Below, piece after piece: positions 1 through 11,765 of a stretch of DNA of 64,000 nucleotides (position 1 is the first letter of the stretch; each line of letters begins with the position of its first letter). Source of the DNA: Sipunculus nudus (taxonomy: Eukaryota; Annelida; Sipuncula; Golfingiida; Sipunculidae); NCBI GenBank assembly GCA_026874595.1, contig CM049307.1:78900643-78964642 (forward strand), written 5' to 3'. Below the pieces are notes generated by a model. That model did no database searches. It saw nothing but the letters and a program-made list of their open reading frames with translations, and was not told the DNA's origin. The position numbers and the translations under genes are program-made.

Positions 1-850
1 GCTACTTTGTGGTGTCGCCGCATTTAACTTACGAGGAATACGATGGATTTTCATGAAACTCAAAAACATATTTACCAAACGAGTTTCTCACCAGAATTTT
101 ATACTCATGAAAACTCATTTTTAATGAGGTCAGAGGTGGCCGGATACACAATTGGCATTATCTGCACGTTTGCGGTGCTTTTGTTATGAATTATTTTAAA
201 CATCATTTTTTGTATTTCACATTTCTGGGGAAACAAGGCTAACGAAAGGATAATGGAGCTCTGTATCAAAACTACTCCTATTACTTCTGCTGTTATCGCG
301 ATGTTTCGTTTATATTGCAATTTTGTGGTTTATCTTCATAGCCTGTAATACTTTACTTGTTTTAATGTTTTGGCATTTTCTATCACACGCCATGAAGTAT
401 GCACATACATTTTAGGTGGAGGTCGTATTTTATTCAATCTGAAACGCATAGAAGACACAGGCGACCATTACTTTGTCTTTAAATGTGCAAGAATCCACCA
501 TATTACAAATGGAAACGTAAGTGCTGTCAAAGTAGCGACGGACGCTTCTTATTTGGAGAAAAAAGTAATACCTAGGGGAGGTAAAAAGATTTATTAAAAA
601 AATAATGCTCGAAGTTAGAGATCAAAATTTTCATATCCTACTCTGTGTCTCAGTTTGACTGCTGAAAGGCTTGCAAGAGAAAAATTAAGACTAAATAAAG
701 TCCTCAGGTGTTTCAGTTTGGACATCCACCCCTCCCTCCTGCATTTAGCGTGGTAACAGCAGCTTCTGATTTGTTGTCAAGCTTCGTACAGCCAAAAGGT
801 ACCACCAAAGCCATTTTTTATTAAAATTACATTGTAGTAAGATTCATGCA
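1..850. other. No gene recognised
   Basis: AT-rich sequence. Only short chance open frames occur (the longest under 80 codons) and none has recognisable motifs. No repeat unit shared with the rest of the window was noticed here. Confidence 0.5.
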
Positions 851-857
851 GTCCATT

Positions 858-1003
858 GAGGAGTGCCCAGACCCAATGTTGTTACATTTAATTTTGACTG
901 ACAGCTAACCGGCCCAGCAACCCACGTGTATAGGGCCCTCTACTGCCGGGTTGTCAGGGTTCTTCTTGTGACCCAGTTGCAACATTGGCTCTGGGCACTC
1001 CTC
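858..1003. repeat. Short inverted-repeat (hairpin / MITE-like) element
   Basis: Two 24-base arms, 858-881 and 980-1003, are inverted copies with one mismatch (GAGGAGTGCCCAGA... against ...CTGGGCACTCCTC). They are separated by about 98 bases. The similarity frays outward (CCATT at 853-857 against GATGG near 1008-1012). It could be a small MITE or a foldable RNA; no protein is encoded. No target-site duplication was identified. Confidence 0.6.
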
Positions 1004-1184
1004 ACTCGATGGGTGTCCGCTGGCTGGAATAACGAATGGTATAACGGCTGTTATAATGATAGATACCTAAAATAAAATATTCCTAATGTCATTATAGGTC
1101 GGTAAAGCGGGAACAATGTGAAAATATAATGACTTATTATTTTATAAGAGTATGTGTTTATGCGTGCTCGGTTTTAAGCGAATC

Positions 1185-1780
1185 TGTAAACTTATGCGAT
1201 TGCGCACCGTCGTCCGTCCGCCGTCCGCTGTCCGCCGTCCGTATGGTAACCCATGCTATCTCAGAAACCGTCAGAGCTAGCAGCTCCAAATTGAATGTAA
1301 GAATCAGTCACATGTCAAACTTTATCGGATTGAGCTTACTTTTTATTAATTATCTCCATTAACTTCGATTTTATAGAGAAAAAAAGCTTAAAAACCTCTC
1401 TAAATCTTCTTCTCCGAAACCATTCAGCCAAATTGTCCAGTTTTCCACAGAAATAATTCCAGAAACAGCCCCTCTTAAGTTTTATTCATCTGTCCAAAGA
1501 AGCATACTAAAATTTCAATCTCAGAAACGGCTGGACCTGTCATCACCAAATTTCATGGCAATGTTGGTCACATGAGTCTTATCTAAAATTGAGGTACTGT
1601 TTGCGCCACCTCCATCGGTCTATTTTGTACGGGGGGTCATCAGTGCCTGTATCATACTGAGGGCTACAAAACACTTCCCTTATGAAACCATATGGCCAAA
1701 TTGATTAATATCCCACAGAAATGATTCTAGGGTAGTGCTTTCTAAGGTTTGTTAAAATGGTCTCTGTTCAGTGAGTTTTG
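1185..1780 (+). repeat. Interspersed repeat beginning with CGTCCGTC-type tract
   Basis: The block starts with a CGTCGTCCGTCCG-rich stretch near 1208-1240. It continues with low-complexity, intron-like sequence containing two related segments of the form 'CAGAAA..(C/G)...GTCA..ATG' (around 1258 and 1520). Such CGTCCGTC starts are common in molluscan dispersed repeats (general knowledge). Its 3' side merges into the R1 array. No coding sequence is recognised. Confidence 0.4.
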
Positions 1781-2676
1781 GCTGAGTTATGGGAAACTGA
1801 ATTTAGTCAATTTCGCCCTATAGCTCAAAGGATATGGGTTTTTAGGTTTCCAGGAGATTTTTCATGGATGTCTCTCTGTTTTAAATAATAAGATTCTAGG
1901 CTATGTGGTTACGAATTGTAACCTGTTAACAGACGACTGCATCTTTGAAAGTCTCAAAAATAGAGAAAGAAACACATAAAAATACGAAAAAAATCAAGAT
2001 GTCGCCACCTGTGTGCAGAAACGGATGAAACATTACATGATTAATATCCATGAAAAAAAATCAAGGAGATGAATATAGTAGTTGTTCAGATACTTGAGCT
2101 TTTGTATAAAATTTTCCATTATTCTGGGGGGATATTTTGGACCCCCATAGATTATAGGATATGGGTAACAGGGACCTAATTTCAGGTTTCCAAAGAGACT
2201 TTATATGGGCCTCCATGTATGTCAAGAGACAAGATTCCAGGTCAAGAAGTTACAATTTGTTCCCTGTTAACAGATGACTGCATCTTAAGAGCTCTCAAAA
2301 ATAGAGAAAAAATTCATAAACTCGAAAAATTCATGAGGCGCCACCAGTCTGCCGAAACTGATGAAAAACCCCAATGATCAATATCCATGCAAAGAATCAT
2401 GGTGATGAATGCATTAGTTGTTCAGATACTTGAGCTTTTGTATCAAATTTTCCATTGTTCTGTGGGGTAATTCGGAGCCCCATAGCTCAGAGGTTATTGG
2501 TAACAGAGACATGATTTCTGGTTTACCAAGGAGATTTTTCATGGACCGCCTTAGATGTGAAGTAAGAAGATTTCAGAAGCAGCGGTTACGATTTGTACCT
2601 GGGTAACGGACGGACGGACGCCGGACAAAGAGTGATCGATATGGCTCAGATGACTTTCAGTCACCTGAGCTAAAAA
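1780..2676 (+). repeat. R1 array, copy 1 (~330-bp units, terminal stem-loop)
   Basis: About 2.7 head-to-tail diverged units of roughly 335 bp. The anchor 'TTGTTCAGATACTTGAGC' recurs at about 2081 and 2416. Each unit contains a variant of 'AGAGACCTAATTTCAGGT' and a GGCGCCACC box. The array ends with a CGGACGGACG tract, a stem-loop (GCTCAG...CTGAGC, 2644-2670) and CTAAAAA at 2676. The same end occurs near 13092, 20411, 26651 and 31633, always on the plus strand. Confidence 0.75.
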
Positions 2677-4720
2677 CCACTGGACCAAATTCTTAAATCA
2701 CGCACATTAATTATCCCCAGATGTCGATAATTCAAGTTTGTTCAAATGGTTATGGTTCAGTGATTTTTGGCTGGGTTACGGAAAGCTGAACTTAGCCAGT
2801 TTCCTGTATCTTCCTATATGAGTTATAAACCTGCAAAACGTTTTCGACTGACACCACTGAAGCAAATCTTTGTAATATTTTACAAGAATAATCCCCAAAA
2901 TAATTCTTATTATAATTGTCTTGAATGGTTCCACATGAATGATTTTTGGATGAATTATGGCGATTGAATCGAGTCATTATATAGTCCATATATGTTAGCT
3001 GTGGGAAGCAGTTACATCTAGCCTGGCACCAGTTTATCAGCATATATTACATCATGCAACTAGACATTTAGATTTCAGGTTATCTATGGTTAATATTGAC
3101 AAGGGTTTTATTTTTTAATCTTTAAAAAAATTCAGATTTATGATTTAAATTAGTCATTGTACCAGGCCATGGTACACCGTGCCAACAAACATGGGTATTC
3201 AGTTCTCTGTGGCTATATAGAGACGGCTGTACATGGAAAATAAAAAAAATGATATGAATACTCAACTTAATTTGCCATCAGTGAGATGTATTTGTATTAT
3301 AATTTTGCATTCAGTATGCATCTGTAATAATTTTTCATATATTTCTAATGTTTTTTTTTTATAAAAAGTCAGCTGAAAAGTATTTTGTATTGGGAAAACT
3401 TATTTCAAAGTTATTTTAAATTAGGACCACTTTTTGTACAGATGGCAGCACTTGGTTTACCATTTGGCAGATTGCAAAGATTTGCCAGTGTCTGGATGCT
3501 GGCCAATGGCTAAGATTATGTCAGCTCTATAAATAGCTTTGGCACAGTGCCAGGCTTGGGAGAGGCCTATGTGCTGCAGCCTGACTACTACAAAAGCTTG
3601 GTGTGGTGTTTTCATGGTAAGTTAATTGAATTATTTTAACAAGTCAATGCAAGTCTGTTTAATTCAAAGATAATTAAAGGAGACACCTTGAAATATGAAA
3701 TTTCTGAAATTTGACATGCTCATCCATGTTGGAAGGTTTTTTCGTAAAACAGACAGGTGGTGTCACCTCCCTTTTTTTTGTAAAATAAAAAAATTGCCCT
3801 TTTCTCAGGTGTGATTCGCAGTATTGTTCTGTAATTGTGCATATCTATAGATCCTGGACTACTCCATCTTGTACTTAAGACTGGTGGCGCCATCTACCAG
3901 TGTTTTCCCGTGGCGTCCATTCGTGCATGTGCTTTGGGTGAAAATTGCTCATATCTAGGTTTGGGTCTAGGTATTGGTCTGAAATTTGGCAAGTTTACCC
4001 ATCTTGGAAAGTTTCGTAAACGAGACAGGTGGCGCCACTAACATTTACGTTTTTGTTTAATACATTAGTGTCCTTTTTCAGGAGTGATTTGTAGCATTGG
4101 CCCAAGGTGGTGCAACCTACAATCATTTTTATGTGGCAGACATCCATCTCACATTATTTCCAACCACCACTCAATCCATGCCTCACTTCACCTGTAGTAC
4201 TCCGATATCGGCAGATACACGTCGTCGATTTCGACTACCTGTATCCAGTTGTTTCATGCATCTGTGCACATAGCCGAAGAGTGGTTGAAGCCTGAAATTG
4301 TTTATGTCCATACATCTTTAATAGCTTTCTCGTACACAAGACTGGTGGTGCCACTTACATTCATTTTTGTGTGTGTGTATCTATGTCAGTATTTCAGCAG
4401 TAACATTTGTGAAATTGGTGCATACTCTCGGGTTCAAAATGTTCAGTGCTTGCATTGTACATATATTTGCAGCACATGTACTTGAAAAGTAACGGTCCAG
4501 CATGGAAGCATTAAACCTGATGTGTATCCCATCGCACAGGTTCCCATTAGGCCTGCAGGCATTGTTTTTTTTCATGGGCAAAATTGACCTCGTGGATGAT
4601 GTCGATCCACCCCGTGTTTTTTTATAAGTTCTTTAACCTACCGGATATCGGTAAATTCATGCTATAAAGGTCGGTTCCCTTTTGGTACCCTACCAGTTTT
4701 TTTAATTCCAGATAATAATC
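2677..4720 (+). repeat. Repeat-derived sequence with recurring GGTGGCGCCA boxes; no gene
   Basis: Between about 3680 and 4360 a loose direct repeat recurs around 3720-3770, 3850-3900, 3990-4040 and 4290-4350. Each copy has 'CTTGGAAAGTTTCGTAA'-like sequence followed by AGACAGGTGGCGCCAC or a variant. Two copies are followed by 'TTTTCAGG(A/T)GTGATT'. This looks like another dispersed repeat with internal repeats. The remainder (2677-3680, 4360-4720) is AT-rich with no recognised content. Confidence 0.4.
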
Positions 4721-4729
4721 ATATATAAA

Positions 4730-5300
4730 CACATTTACTCAGATGGGGACACAAATATCTGTATGAACATTTCTACAATAGCCGTAAAATCAAACATACA
4801 CAGAGAATGAGTAGCGGTTATGTCCAATAACGAGATTATGACGCTTGACTAAAGTATCTCAAAAGACGATACTGGAGCACATAAATCACTTTACATTTTA
4901 AGCCGTTTCAGAACATACAGGAGCATGAGTCGCAAGGAGAGTAATGACCTGTCAAAGCGTTTTTGAGGCAGCAACGGCAAGAAAAAGGTCATATGGACAT
5001 TCATGCGTGTACACATGGGCACGGCAAGGCGACGACAATGCAGTAGGACTACACAGGAATATTTCGAATCGGTCTGTGAGCGATTTTTTGCTGTTGCAGG
5101 ACATGTTTCGGCAGCACTCCCAGAGAGTGACGCCACTATCAGCAAGCACGGGGTATCCTTTAAAAGCACTAAAGTTTAAAAGAACTTTGATGAACCGAAA
5201 TGCAAATATCATCTAAAAGGATTTAACAAAAGGTAATGTAGAGAACCGTTGTCTAGATTCACGATAATATGATCTTAATCACACTTAGTTTTCACAAGGT
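4730..5300 (+). repeat. Diverged dispersed repeat R2, copy 1
   Basis: Weak but extended similarity in the same order to 13190-13560 and 14320-14560. Shared landmarks are 'GTATGAACATTT', 'CAAGAATACATGTCAAAGAG'-like sequence, 'ATGAGTC(A/G)C' and 'AATGAACTGTTAAAG'-like sequence. Overlapping open frames of about 90 codons on both strands (4944-5216) fall inside this repeat and are probably not genes. Confidence 0.4.
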
Positions 5301-5599
5301 GTAGGAAATAAGTCCCGATACGTTCCTTTTCTGTCTCAATCTGTGATTAATAAATTTGATCCAGTATATCCCTTTACTTCTTCATCTTGCTGGCACGGTA
5401 ATTTAAAGCGAAGGCACTATTTAGTCCCGTCAACGAATGACTTAGGTTGGACAAAAATGTTATCAAAGGTTTCTCACCTGAAATGGATTCACTGATGGTG
5501 TCTTAGTGCACAAATAAAACCCCACCCGATTCAACCAATGGCAAAGTGTCATTTTCACCCCAATCCAAGATGGCCGCCATTATAAGGGGTGAAATATTT

Positions 5600-7000
5600 A
5601 AGTGGCCATAATTCCATAACTAACTAACACAGAAACACATTTAAGGTGTCATTTCCATCTAACTTTAGGATGCCCATTCATTTGTTGACACTTTTGAGGT
5701 CATAAATGGTATACTTCCGGTATAAGGTCAAGGTTAATGTCAAATTTTGCAGAAATTAAAAGCCAAAATCGCCATGATATGGCATTTTTTCAACCAAATG
5801 TTATAAAAACCTATCTCAAATAATATTTCCATCTGACATTAGGCTTTCCATTCATTTGGTGATACCTCTGAGGTAAAGGTACTTGTCATGCATTAAGGTC
5901 AAGGTCAATGTCATATACTTCCAAGAGAAAAAGCAACAATTGCCATGATATAACATGTTTTTGCAAGAAGTGGCATAGAAATGCATTAAAGTTGTCATTT
6001 CTAATTTACTTAGGAATGCTCATGCATTTGGTGACACTTCTGAGGTCTGAAAGTGCATATTGGCATCCATCAAGGTCATGGACAAAGTCAAATTTGGAAG
6101 CGAAAAGCAACACTCGTAATGGTATGGTACTTTTGTAACGTGTTATAGAAACATATTTTACGTGTCATTTTCACTTGACTTTATGATGATGAGGATGATC
6201 ATTCATTTTTTAAAACATTAAGGTCATAAAAGGTTCCCATCGAGCAATAAGGTCAAGGTCAAAGCCTAACTTGGATGAGAAATAGTAACAATCGCCCTTA
6301 TATATAAGCATGTTTTTGCAGGAAAGTGACATAGAAACCCATAAAAAGGGTCATTTTCATCTAAATTTAAAACGCACATATTCATTTGGTGATAGTTTTG
6401 AGGCCAAGAAAGGTTCATATCATGCATTATGGTCAAGGTCAAGTTCTCCGGAAAACTGCAAACTGTCCATGATATGGCATGTTTTTGCAGGAAACTCACC
6501 TAGAAAACATTCTCAGTGTCATTTCTATCTAATTTCAGAAAGGACCTTAATGTGATGATAGTTCTAAGACCATACAATTATAAGTTCCTATTATGCATTA
6601 AGTTCAAATTCAAGTTCACCCCTTAGGATAAAAGGCAACCTGTCTATGATATGACATGTTTACAAGGTAATGACATAGAAACATTCAAAGTGTTTCCATC
6701 TAAATTTAGAATGGACTTTAATGTGGTGATAGTTCTGAGTCCAGAAAAGGTTTATCATGCAATAAGGGTTAGGTTTAGTTCTCATGAGAACTGCTAACTG
6801 TCGATGATGTGGCATGTTTTTGCAAGAAAATAACATAGAAAAACATCAAGGGCATCGCTTCCAGCTAACAATAGCATTCCCACTTATTTGGTGATATTGC
6901 TGAGGTCATAATTCGAACATATCATGCATTTTGTTCCAAGTTAATATCAAATTAGGTAGGGAAAATAAGCCAAACTTGCTATGATATGATGCATTTTGGA
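5600..7000 (+). repeat. Left arm: ~8 tandem units of ~170 bp
   Basis: Units carry the order 'ATTCATTTGGTGA', 'GAGGTCA', 'AAGGTCAAGGTCA', 'GCCATGATATGGCATG', 'TTTTTGCA' and 'CATAGAAAC'. The 'CATGATATGGCATG' landmark recurs near 5770, 5945, 6117, 6296, 6467, 6643, 6801 and 6981, giving a period of about 170-180 bp. Copies have diverged by substitutions and small indels, so the array is old. Confidence 0.75.
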
Positions 7001-7339
7001 AAAATATGACAGTAATGAGATGTAGGTAGATCTATTAACTTGTCACTGTGACTATTTTGATTATGCCCTATCGTCAAAAAAGGAAACAAATTTCACATGC
7101 GCATGTTATAATACGTTTGCATAACAAGATTAATATTAATGTATCTTAGCATATATATGCATAGTTCATGTACATTCCCTGAGGTTGGGAACCTTCAGCA
7201 TTTTCTTCTTCAAGCGTATCCCTACTCTTAATTTGTGTAACATTTCTTGGCATTAGCCACATACTCTTTTACACAGCAGTTCATCAGGTAAACGCTTATG
7301 AGATCAGCTTCCCCCTACAGTTACACTTTCCTATTTTGA

Positions 7340-8122
7340 TATGTTCAGGTGCTGCTTCTTGTGAAATCCTGATAGACAAAGAGGCAATGGGAGATATTTT
7401 CAAACCCAACAACCTCGGGGGATGTTATTTTCACAAAATGCTTGAACCTGATGATAATTGTTAGGAGATCCAGGAGAAGGATCTATTTGACATCTATCAG
7501 GAGCCGCTGATAAGGACACTGGAAATCCATCTGAATTCTTATCCCGGATGCATTCTTGACACGGTTAAAAAATCATTGTCAATGGCAGATTCTGATTGGT
7601 AGCAGTGATATGCTTTGCAGAAGAGAAGGTCAGAGTACACATTTCTGATAAGCATGCAGAAGGAAAAACAGAATGCCAAATCTGCACAACAGCGTATATA
7701 TCCTTTATTTCTGCTACTTAACAGCCAATCTGTTGTTGCAGAGGTTGCTGATACATTTATAGAGATACCACAGGTAAGACGATGAAGTTTAAACCTGTTT
7801 ATGATAACATCAATACGGACAATTTGTGTGACACCATGGAAGACTAGTCAGATTTTGACCACATGAAATGACTTCTCCGCCTGCATTCTTCAGGTAGATG
7901 CTTCACCACCTGAAGCCCATGTGGCATTGACAAAGTTCAGTCTTCTATAATCATCGCATATATCTTTAGGCCTAAGCATCGTGATGCACATTTTGTGTTG
8001 GTGGAAGTCGAAGAACTTTACCTGTAGAAGTTGATACACTGGGTTTTGTTTTGGTGGTAGTGGAAGAACATACCCTGTAGTAGTTGAGACTTTGGGCTGA
8101 AATTTTACAACTCGAGCAGATG

Positions 8123-8159
<37 letters not shown>

Positions 8160-8720
8160 GGGGGGGGGGGGGGGTTCCTATATCATAAGTAGAGCTTCCT
8201 TGATCTACATGCTTGCCATTCTAACATTATAGGTAATTTGGAGACATGGAGTTAGCAGCTGGCTTTTTTGTGTGCAGCATACTGTGTGTCCTTGAGCGGG
8301 TATCGCATCCACTCACAAGCACATAAATTAGACATTTTGTGGAGGCTTCTTTAGTGTAGTTTTACAAACTAACTGTTTTGCTGTTACCATGAATAGGTTG
8401 AAACTATTACCTGTGAAGTCAGCATGGTGTGTGTAACTTAAATACATCAGAACAATCTGCAAGAACTGTTTGGAACTTTAGTCAAGAAATATGCCGTCCT
8501 ACAGATTTAGCAGTCGGCATCTCCTTCTACATGCTCAACAGAGATATTTGCTTTGACCATCTCTTCTGCAAAGCATCCCACTCAACCTGTCAGAAACAGC
8601 CGCTGATAAAGACGCTAGGTTTAATCTTGTCAAGTATGCTTCAGGGGAACGGTTCTTCATCTTCACTTTGCCTTTGTCTCTCAGGGTTACACAACAAGCA
8701 GCACCTGAATATTTAAAAAC
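7340..8720. other. Middle of FoldBack-like element; possible decayed coding sequence
   Basis: The inter-arm region holds a stretch (about 7450-7605) that reads without stops as EKDLFDIYQEPLIRTLEI followed by about 25 further residues. A second stretch, on the minus strand around 8535-8650, includes LSAAVSDRLSGMLCRR. DNA at 7608-7700 and the reverse complement of 8500-8585 are homologous, so the middle itself contains an inverted duplication. I do not recognise a protein family. A T33 run followed by G16 (8126-8174) lies near the centre. Confidence 0.3.
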
Positions 8721-9029
8721 AATTAAGTGCAACTGAAGGGGTTATGTGAAAAAAATAAGGGGAAGCTGTACATACTTCACCAGTGTGTATCAATGCACAG
8801 TAACTGCTTACATGAAATGAACCCAGACTAAGAGCAGAGATACGGATAATGATGATTATGATTGTGATCATGAAGAAGATAATGATGATATTTTAAATGA
8901 TGAATAGGTTCACAACTTCATGGGTTGTAAATATACATGTATATGATATGATGGATTCATATCAAATTATTTATCACTTGTATTGTTACAAGCACGTATC
9001 GCGTTTGTTTTCAATGATTGGTGCCATAT

Positions 9030-9890
9030 TAACCAAATAATGATGATGGGCATTTTCCTATCAAGTTTGACATTGGCCTTGACCTTTGATGCATGGTTTG
9101 TACCTTTTCTGACCCCAGGAGAACTACCGAATCAAGGAGCATTCTGATGTTAGCTAGAAGTTGCATATTAAATATCACTTTGTTGCAAATACATACCGCA
9201 TCATGGACATTACTGACGTTTTTAAAAAAAAAACCTGACCTTGACCTTGATGCATGAACCTTTCCTGGCCTTAAAACTATCACCAAAAGATTTAGCAAAC
9301 TAAATTTAGATGACCCTTTGAATGAGCTTCTATTTTACGTTTCTGCAAAACACATGCTATATCATGACGATTATTACTTTTTTCTTTCAAGTTTGACTTT
9401 GACCTTGACCTTTATGCATGGTATGTACCTTTTATGACCTTAGAAGTACCGTACCACCAAATGCATGGGCAATCCACAGTTAGTTAGAATTGACAACTTA
9501 AAATGCATTTCTCTAAGTCATTTTCATGCAAAAACCATGCCGGCCATCTCATGGCGATTGTTGCTTTTTCTCTTTGAAGTTGTACCTTGACCTTACATCA
9601 TGATATATATCATTTTGACCTCGGACGTATCACCAAAAGAATGGGCAGCCTAATGTCGAATGGAAATAATACTTGAGATATGTTTTAATAACATTTGGTT
9701 GAAAAAAATGCCATATCATAGCGATTTTGGCTTTTTATCTGCAAAATTTGACATTGACCTTGGCCTAATACCGGAAGTGTACCATTTATGACCTCAGAAG
9801 TGTCACCACATGAACGGGCATCCTAATTTCTTTAGGAAATGACACCTTAAATGTGTTTCTATGTCATTTGGTTGTGGAATTATGGCCACC
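9030..9890 (-). repeat. Right arm: 4-5 tandem units, inverted relative to left arm
   Basis: Read on the minus strand, this contains the same unit landmarks as the left arm, recurring near 9190, 9355, 9545 and 9710. Fewer units are present than on the left, so the arms are unequal in length. 'GACCTTGACCTT' on the plus strand here is the reverse of the left arm's AAGGTCAAGGTC. Confidence 0.7.
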
Positions 9891-10048
9891 TAAATATTTC
9901 ACCCCTTATAATGGCGGCCATCTTGGATTTGGGGTGAAAATGACACTTTGCCATGGGTGGAATCGGGTGGGGTTTCATTTGTTCACTAATACAGCATCAG
10001 TGAATCCATTTCAGGTGAGAAACCTTTGATAATATTTTTGTCCAACCT

Positions 10049-11030
10049 CAATTGATAAAAATCCTTCATTTACTAGACTATTAGAAGGATATCGTTACCC
10101 GCCAGGTACATCGTGATGAACATAACACGTACGATTTGGCCCCATATTGTAAGTTTTGACGGATTTATGTGTATACCCAAAACGCATTGTCGTTGTTGTC
10201 GCCGTTGTACGTTGCCGGCTAAACGTATGGATGTGTACATAACCTTTTTTTCACTAAGGCTTTATCTATAGGCTATAGGTGAACTTAAAATCCTCGCGTT
10301 AAAAAAAAAAGGTAAGCGTGGTAAGTATTTTCCAGGAACAACACCCTCTTGATCCAGCTCTGAGTGCCATGTCACTCTCGACCCCCCCCCCCCAACACAC
10401 TCATATCGCTTTGATATTGCTAAGCCAGTTCGAAGGGGTTATCATTATTGACACGTGATGTGACATTTGTAGGTAGGAGGGACCTTTATCATATCTAATT
10501 TCCAAATGTTTTTGTGGCATTTTGGAATTCATGGAAAGTCCAGAGATGTGACTCAGCAAACGCTAGGTAGGCTACGTTTCCAGATAAAGCATTTGACTTA
10601 GAACGATTACAGACGTGCCATTTACAATGTAGGAGTACGATGGCAAGTTTAGTAGCGATATCTTAGGTGTTTTTAAATAATATGCATACAGCAAAACGTG
10701 AGGTTATCATTTTCACCGCATCCGTCAAAACTGAAGACGGAACAATCATATTTCAATTATGTTTGAAAGCTATTTCTAAAATGTTACATCGTACAACAGT
10801 TAGGATAAGCAGGCCAAAGATCAAGGTCACAGAAAGATCAAGATCAAGGAAGAGGTAAAAATGGCAAACATATCAAGTTAATACAATGACTGTCAGATAG
10901 CAAGAGTACTGTAGTCATTTTTAATTAGTGTCAAGACCGGTCGCCACGCATCTCATTCTTAGGTGCTGGACCAAGAACTTGGGGCGTCTTCACGACGTTG
11001 GCGGGCAATGCAAAGCTTGGTTATGATAGA

Positions 11031-11034
<4 letters not shown>
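10049..11034. other. No gene recognised
   Basis: Unique-looking AT-rich sequence with a C-run at about 10383-10393 and an A-run near 10301. A 63-codon frame at 10667-10858 has no recognisable motif. Confidence 0.45.

Positions 11035-11118
<84 letters not shown>
11035..11118. repeat. (TA)n microsatellite
   Basis: Uninterrupted TA dinucleotide tract of about 40 repeats. Translations such as poly-(IY) across it are artefacts. Confidence 0.95.
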
Positions 11119-11119
<1 letters not shown>

Positions 11120-11402
11120 CCCAATTCTTGTGCCCTTGGGAAAAGGGTGCCGTTACCAATTGACGGACCGGGTTGCCCTTTGGTTTAAAGTAAAGATGGT
11201 GTGGTGTTTGATGGCGCACTCATCGTGTCGGCACTGAGGCACAAAACACAAGACAGTGGCTAAGCAACAAGGAGTATTTATAAAATGGAATAAAAGGAAG
11301 AGAATTCAAAACCTACGACCAGATCGAGTTCCAAGCCTGTTAGGCCTCTTTACACAAACACTGGTTGAACACTACATAAAATTAGTAAAAACTGTCTCTT
11401 GC

Positions 11403-11765
11403 CATACTGGCCGCACCTTTCTGGGCCCCAGCTGGCGGCACCTCTCTGGACCCTGACTGGCAGCACCACACTAGACCCTGGCTGGCAGTACCTCACTGGA
11501 CCCTAGGTTGCAGCCTCTCACTAGACCCTGGCTGGCAGCACCTCTCTGGACCCTGGCTGGCAGCACCTATCTGAACTATGGCTGGCAGCACCTCTCTAGA
11601 CCTCGGCGGCAGCACCTCTCTGAAGGTAGAGAACACTTCTTTGGAAGCGGCACCTCTTAGGACAGGCGGTGGCAGTACCTCTCCAGACGACGGTTGACAG
11701 CACCTCTCTTGACACCGGGTGGCAGCACCTCTCTGAACACTGAGTGGCAGCACCTCTCTGCAACG
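11403..11765 (+). repeat. ~30-bp minisatellite (GGCAGCACCTCTCTG)
   Basis: About twelve tandem copies of a unit resembling 'TGGCTGGCAGCACCTCTCTG' plus GACCC. Copies in the first half are more regular than those after 11610, which are interrupted and diverged. It is C/G-rich in an AT-rich background. A 117-codon frame on the minus strand (11493-11846) is open because the unit length is close to a multiple of three; its product would be repetitive (EVLPP/ERCCQP-like) and I do not treat it as a gene. Confidence 0.85.

Larger units (their letters stand above)
5444..10048. mobile_element. FoldBack-like element with long inverted arms
   Basis: The 5444-7000 side and the reverse complement of the 9030-10048 side are diverged copies of each other. 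Both ends begin AGGTTGGACAAAAAT and continue through 'TATCAAAGGTTTCTCACCTG', 'AAACCCCACCCGATTC' and 'ATGGCGGCCAT'-type landmarks. Inside these ends each arm is made of ~170-bp tandem units. Short inverted similarity also reaches the middle (7608-7700 against 8500-8585). Long inverted repeats built from tandem repeats are the hallmark of FoldBack-type DNA elements. No clear target-site duplication flanks it, and no intact transposase is present. Confidence 0.65.

Noticed and set aside
5600-7000. Regularly spaced repeats considered as a CRISPR-like array
   Set aside because: The whole ~170-bp unit is repeated with divergence, with no repeat/spacer structure, and the context is eukaryotic.
10959-11237. 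Open frames of poly-(IY) across the TA tract
   Set aside because: Pure microsatellite translation. The same applies to frames at 16861-17327 and 38618-38860.
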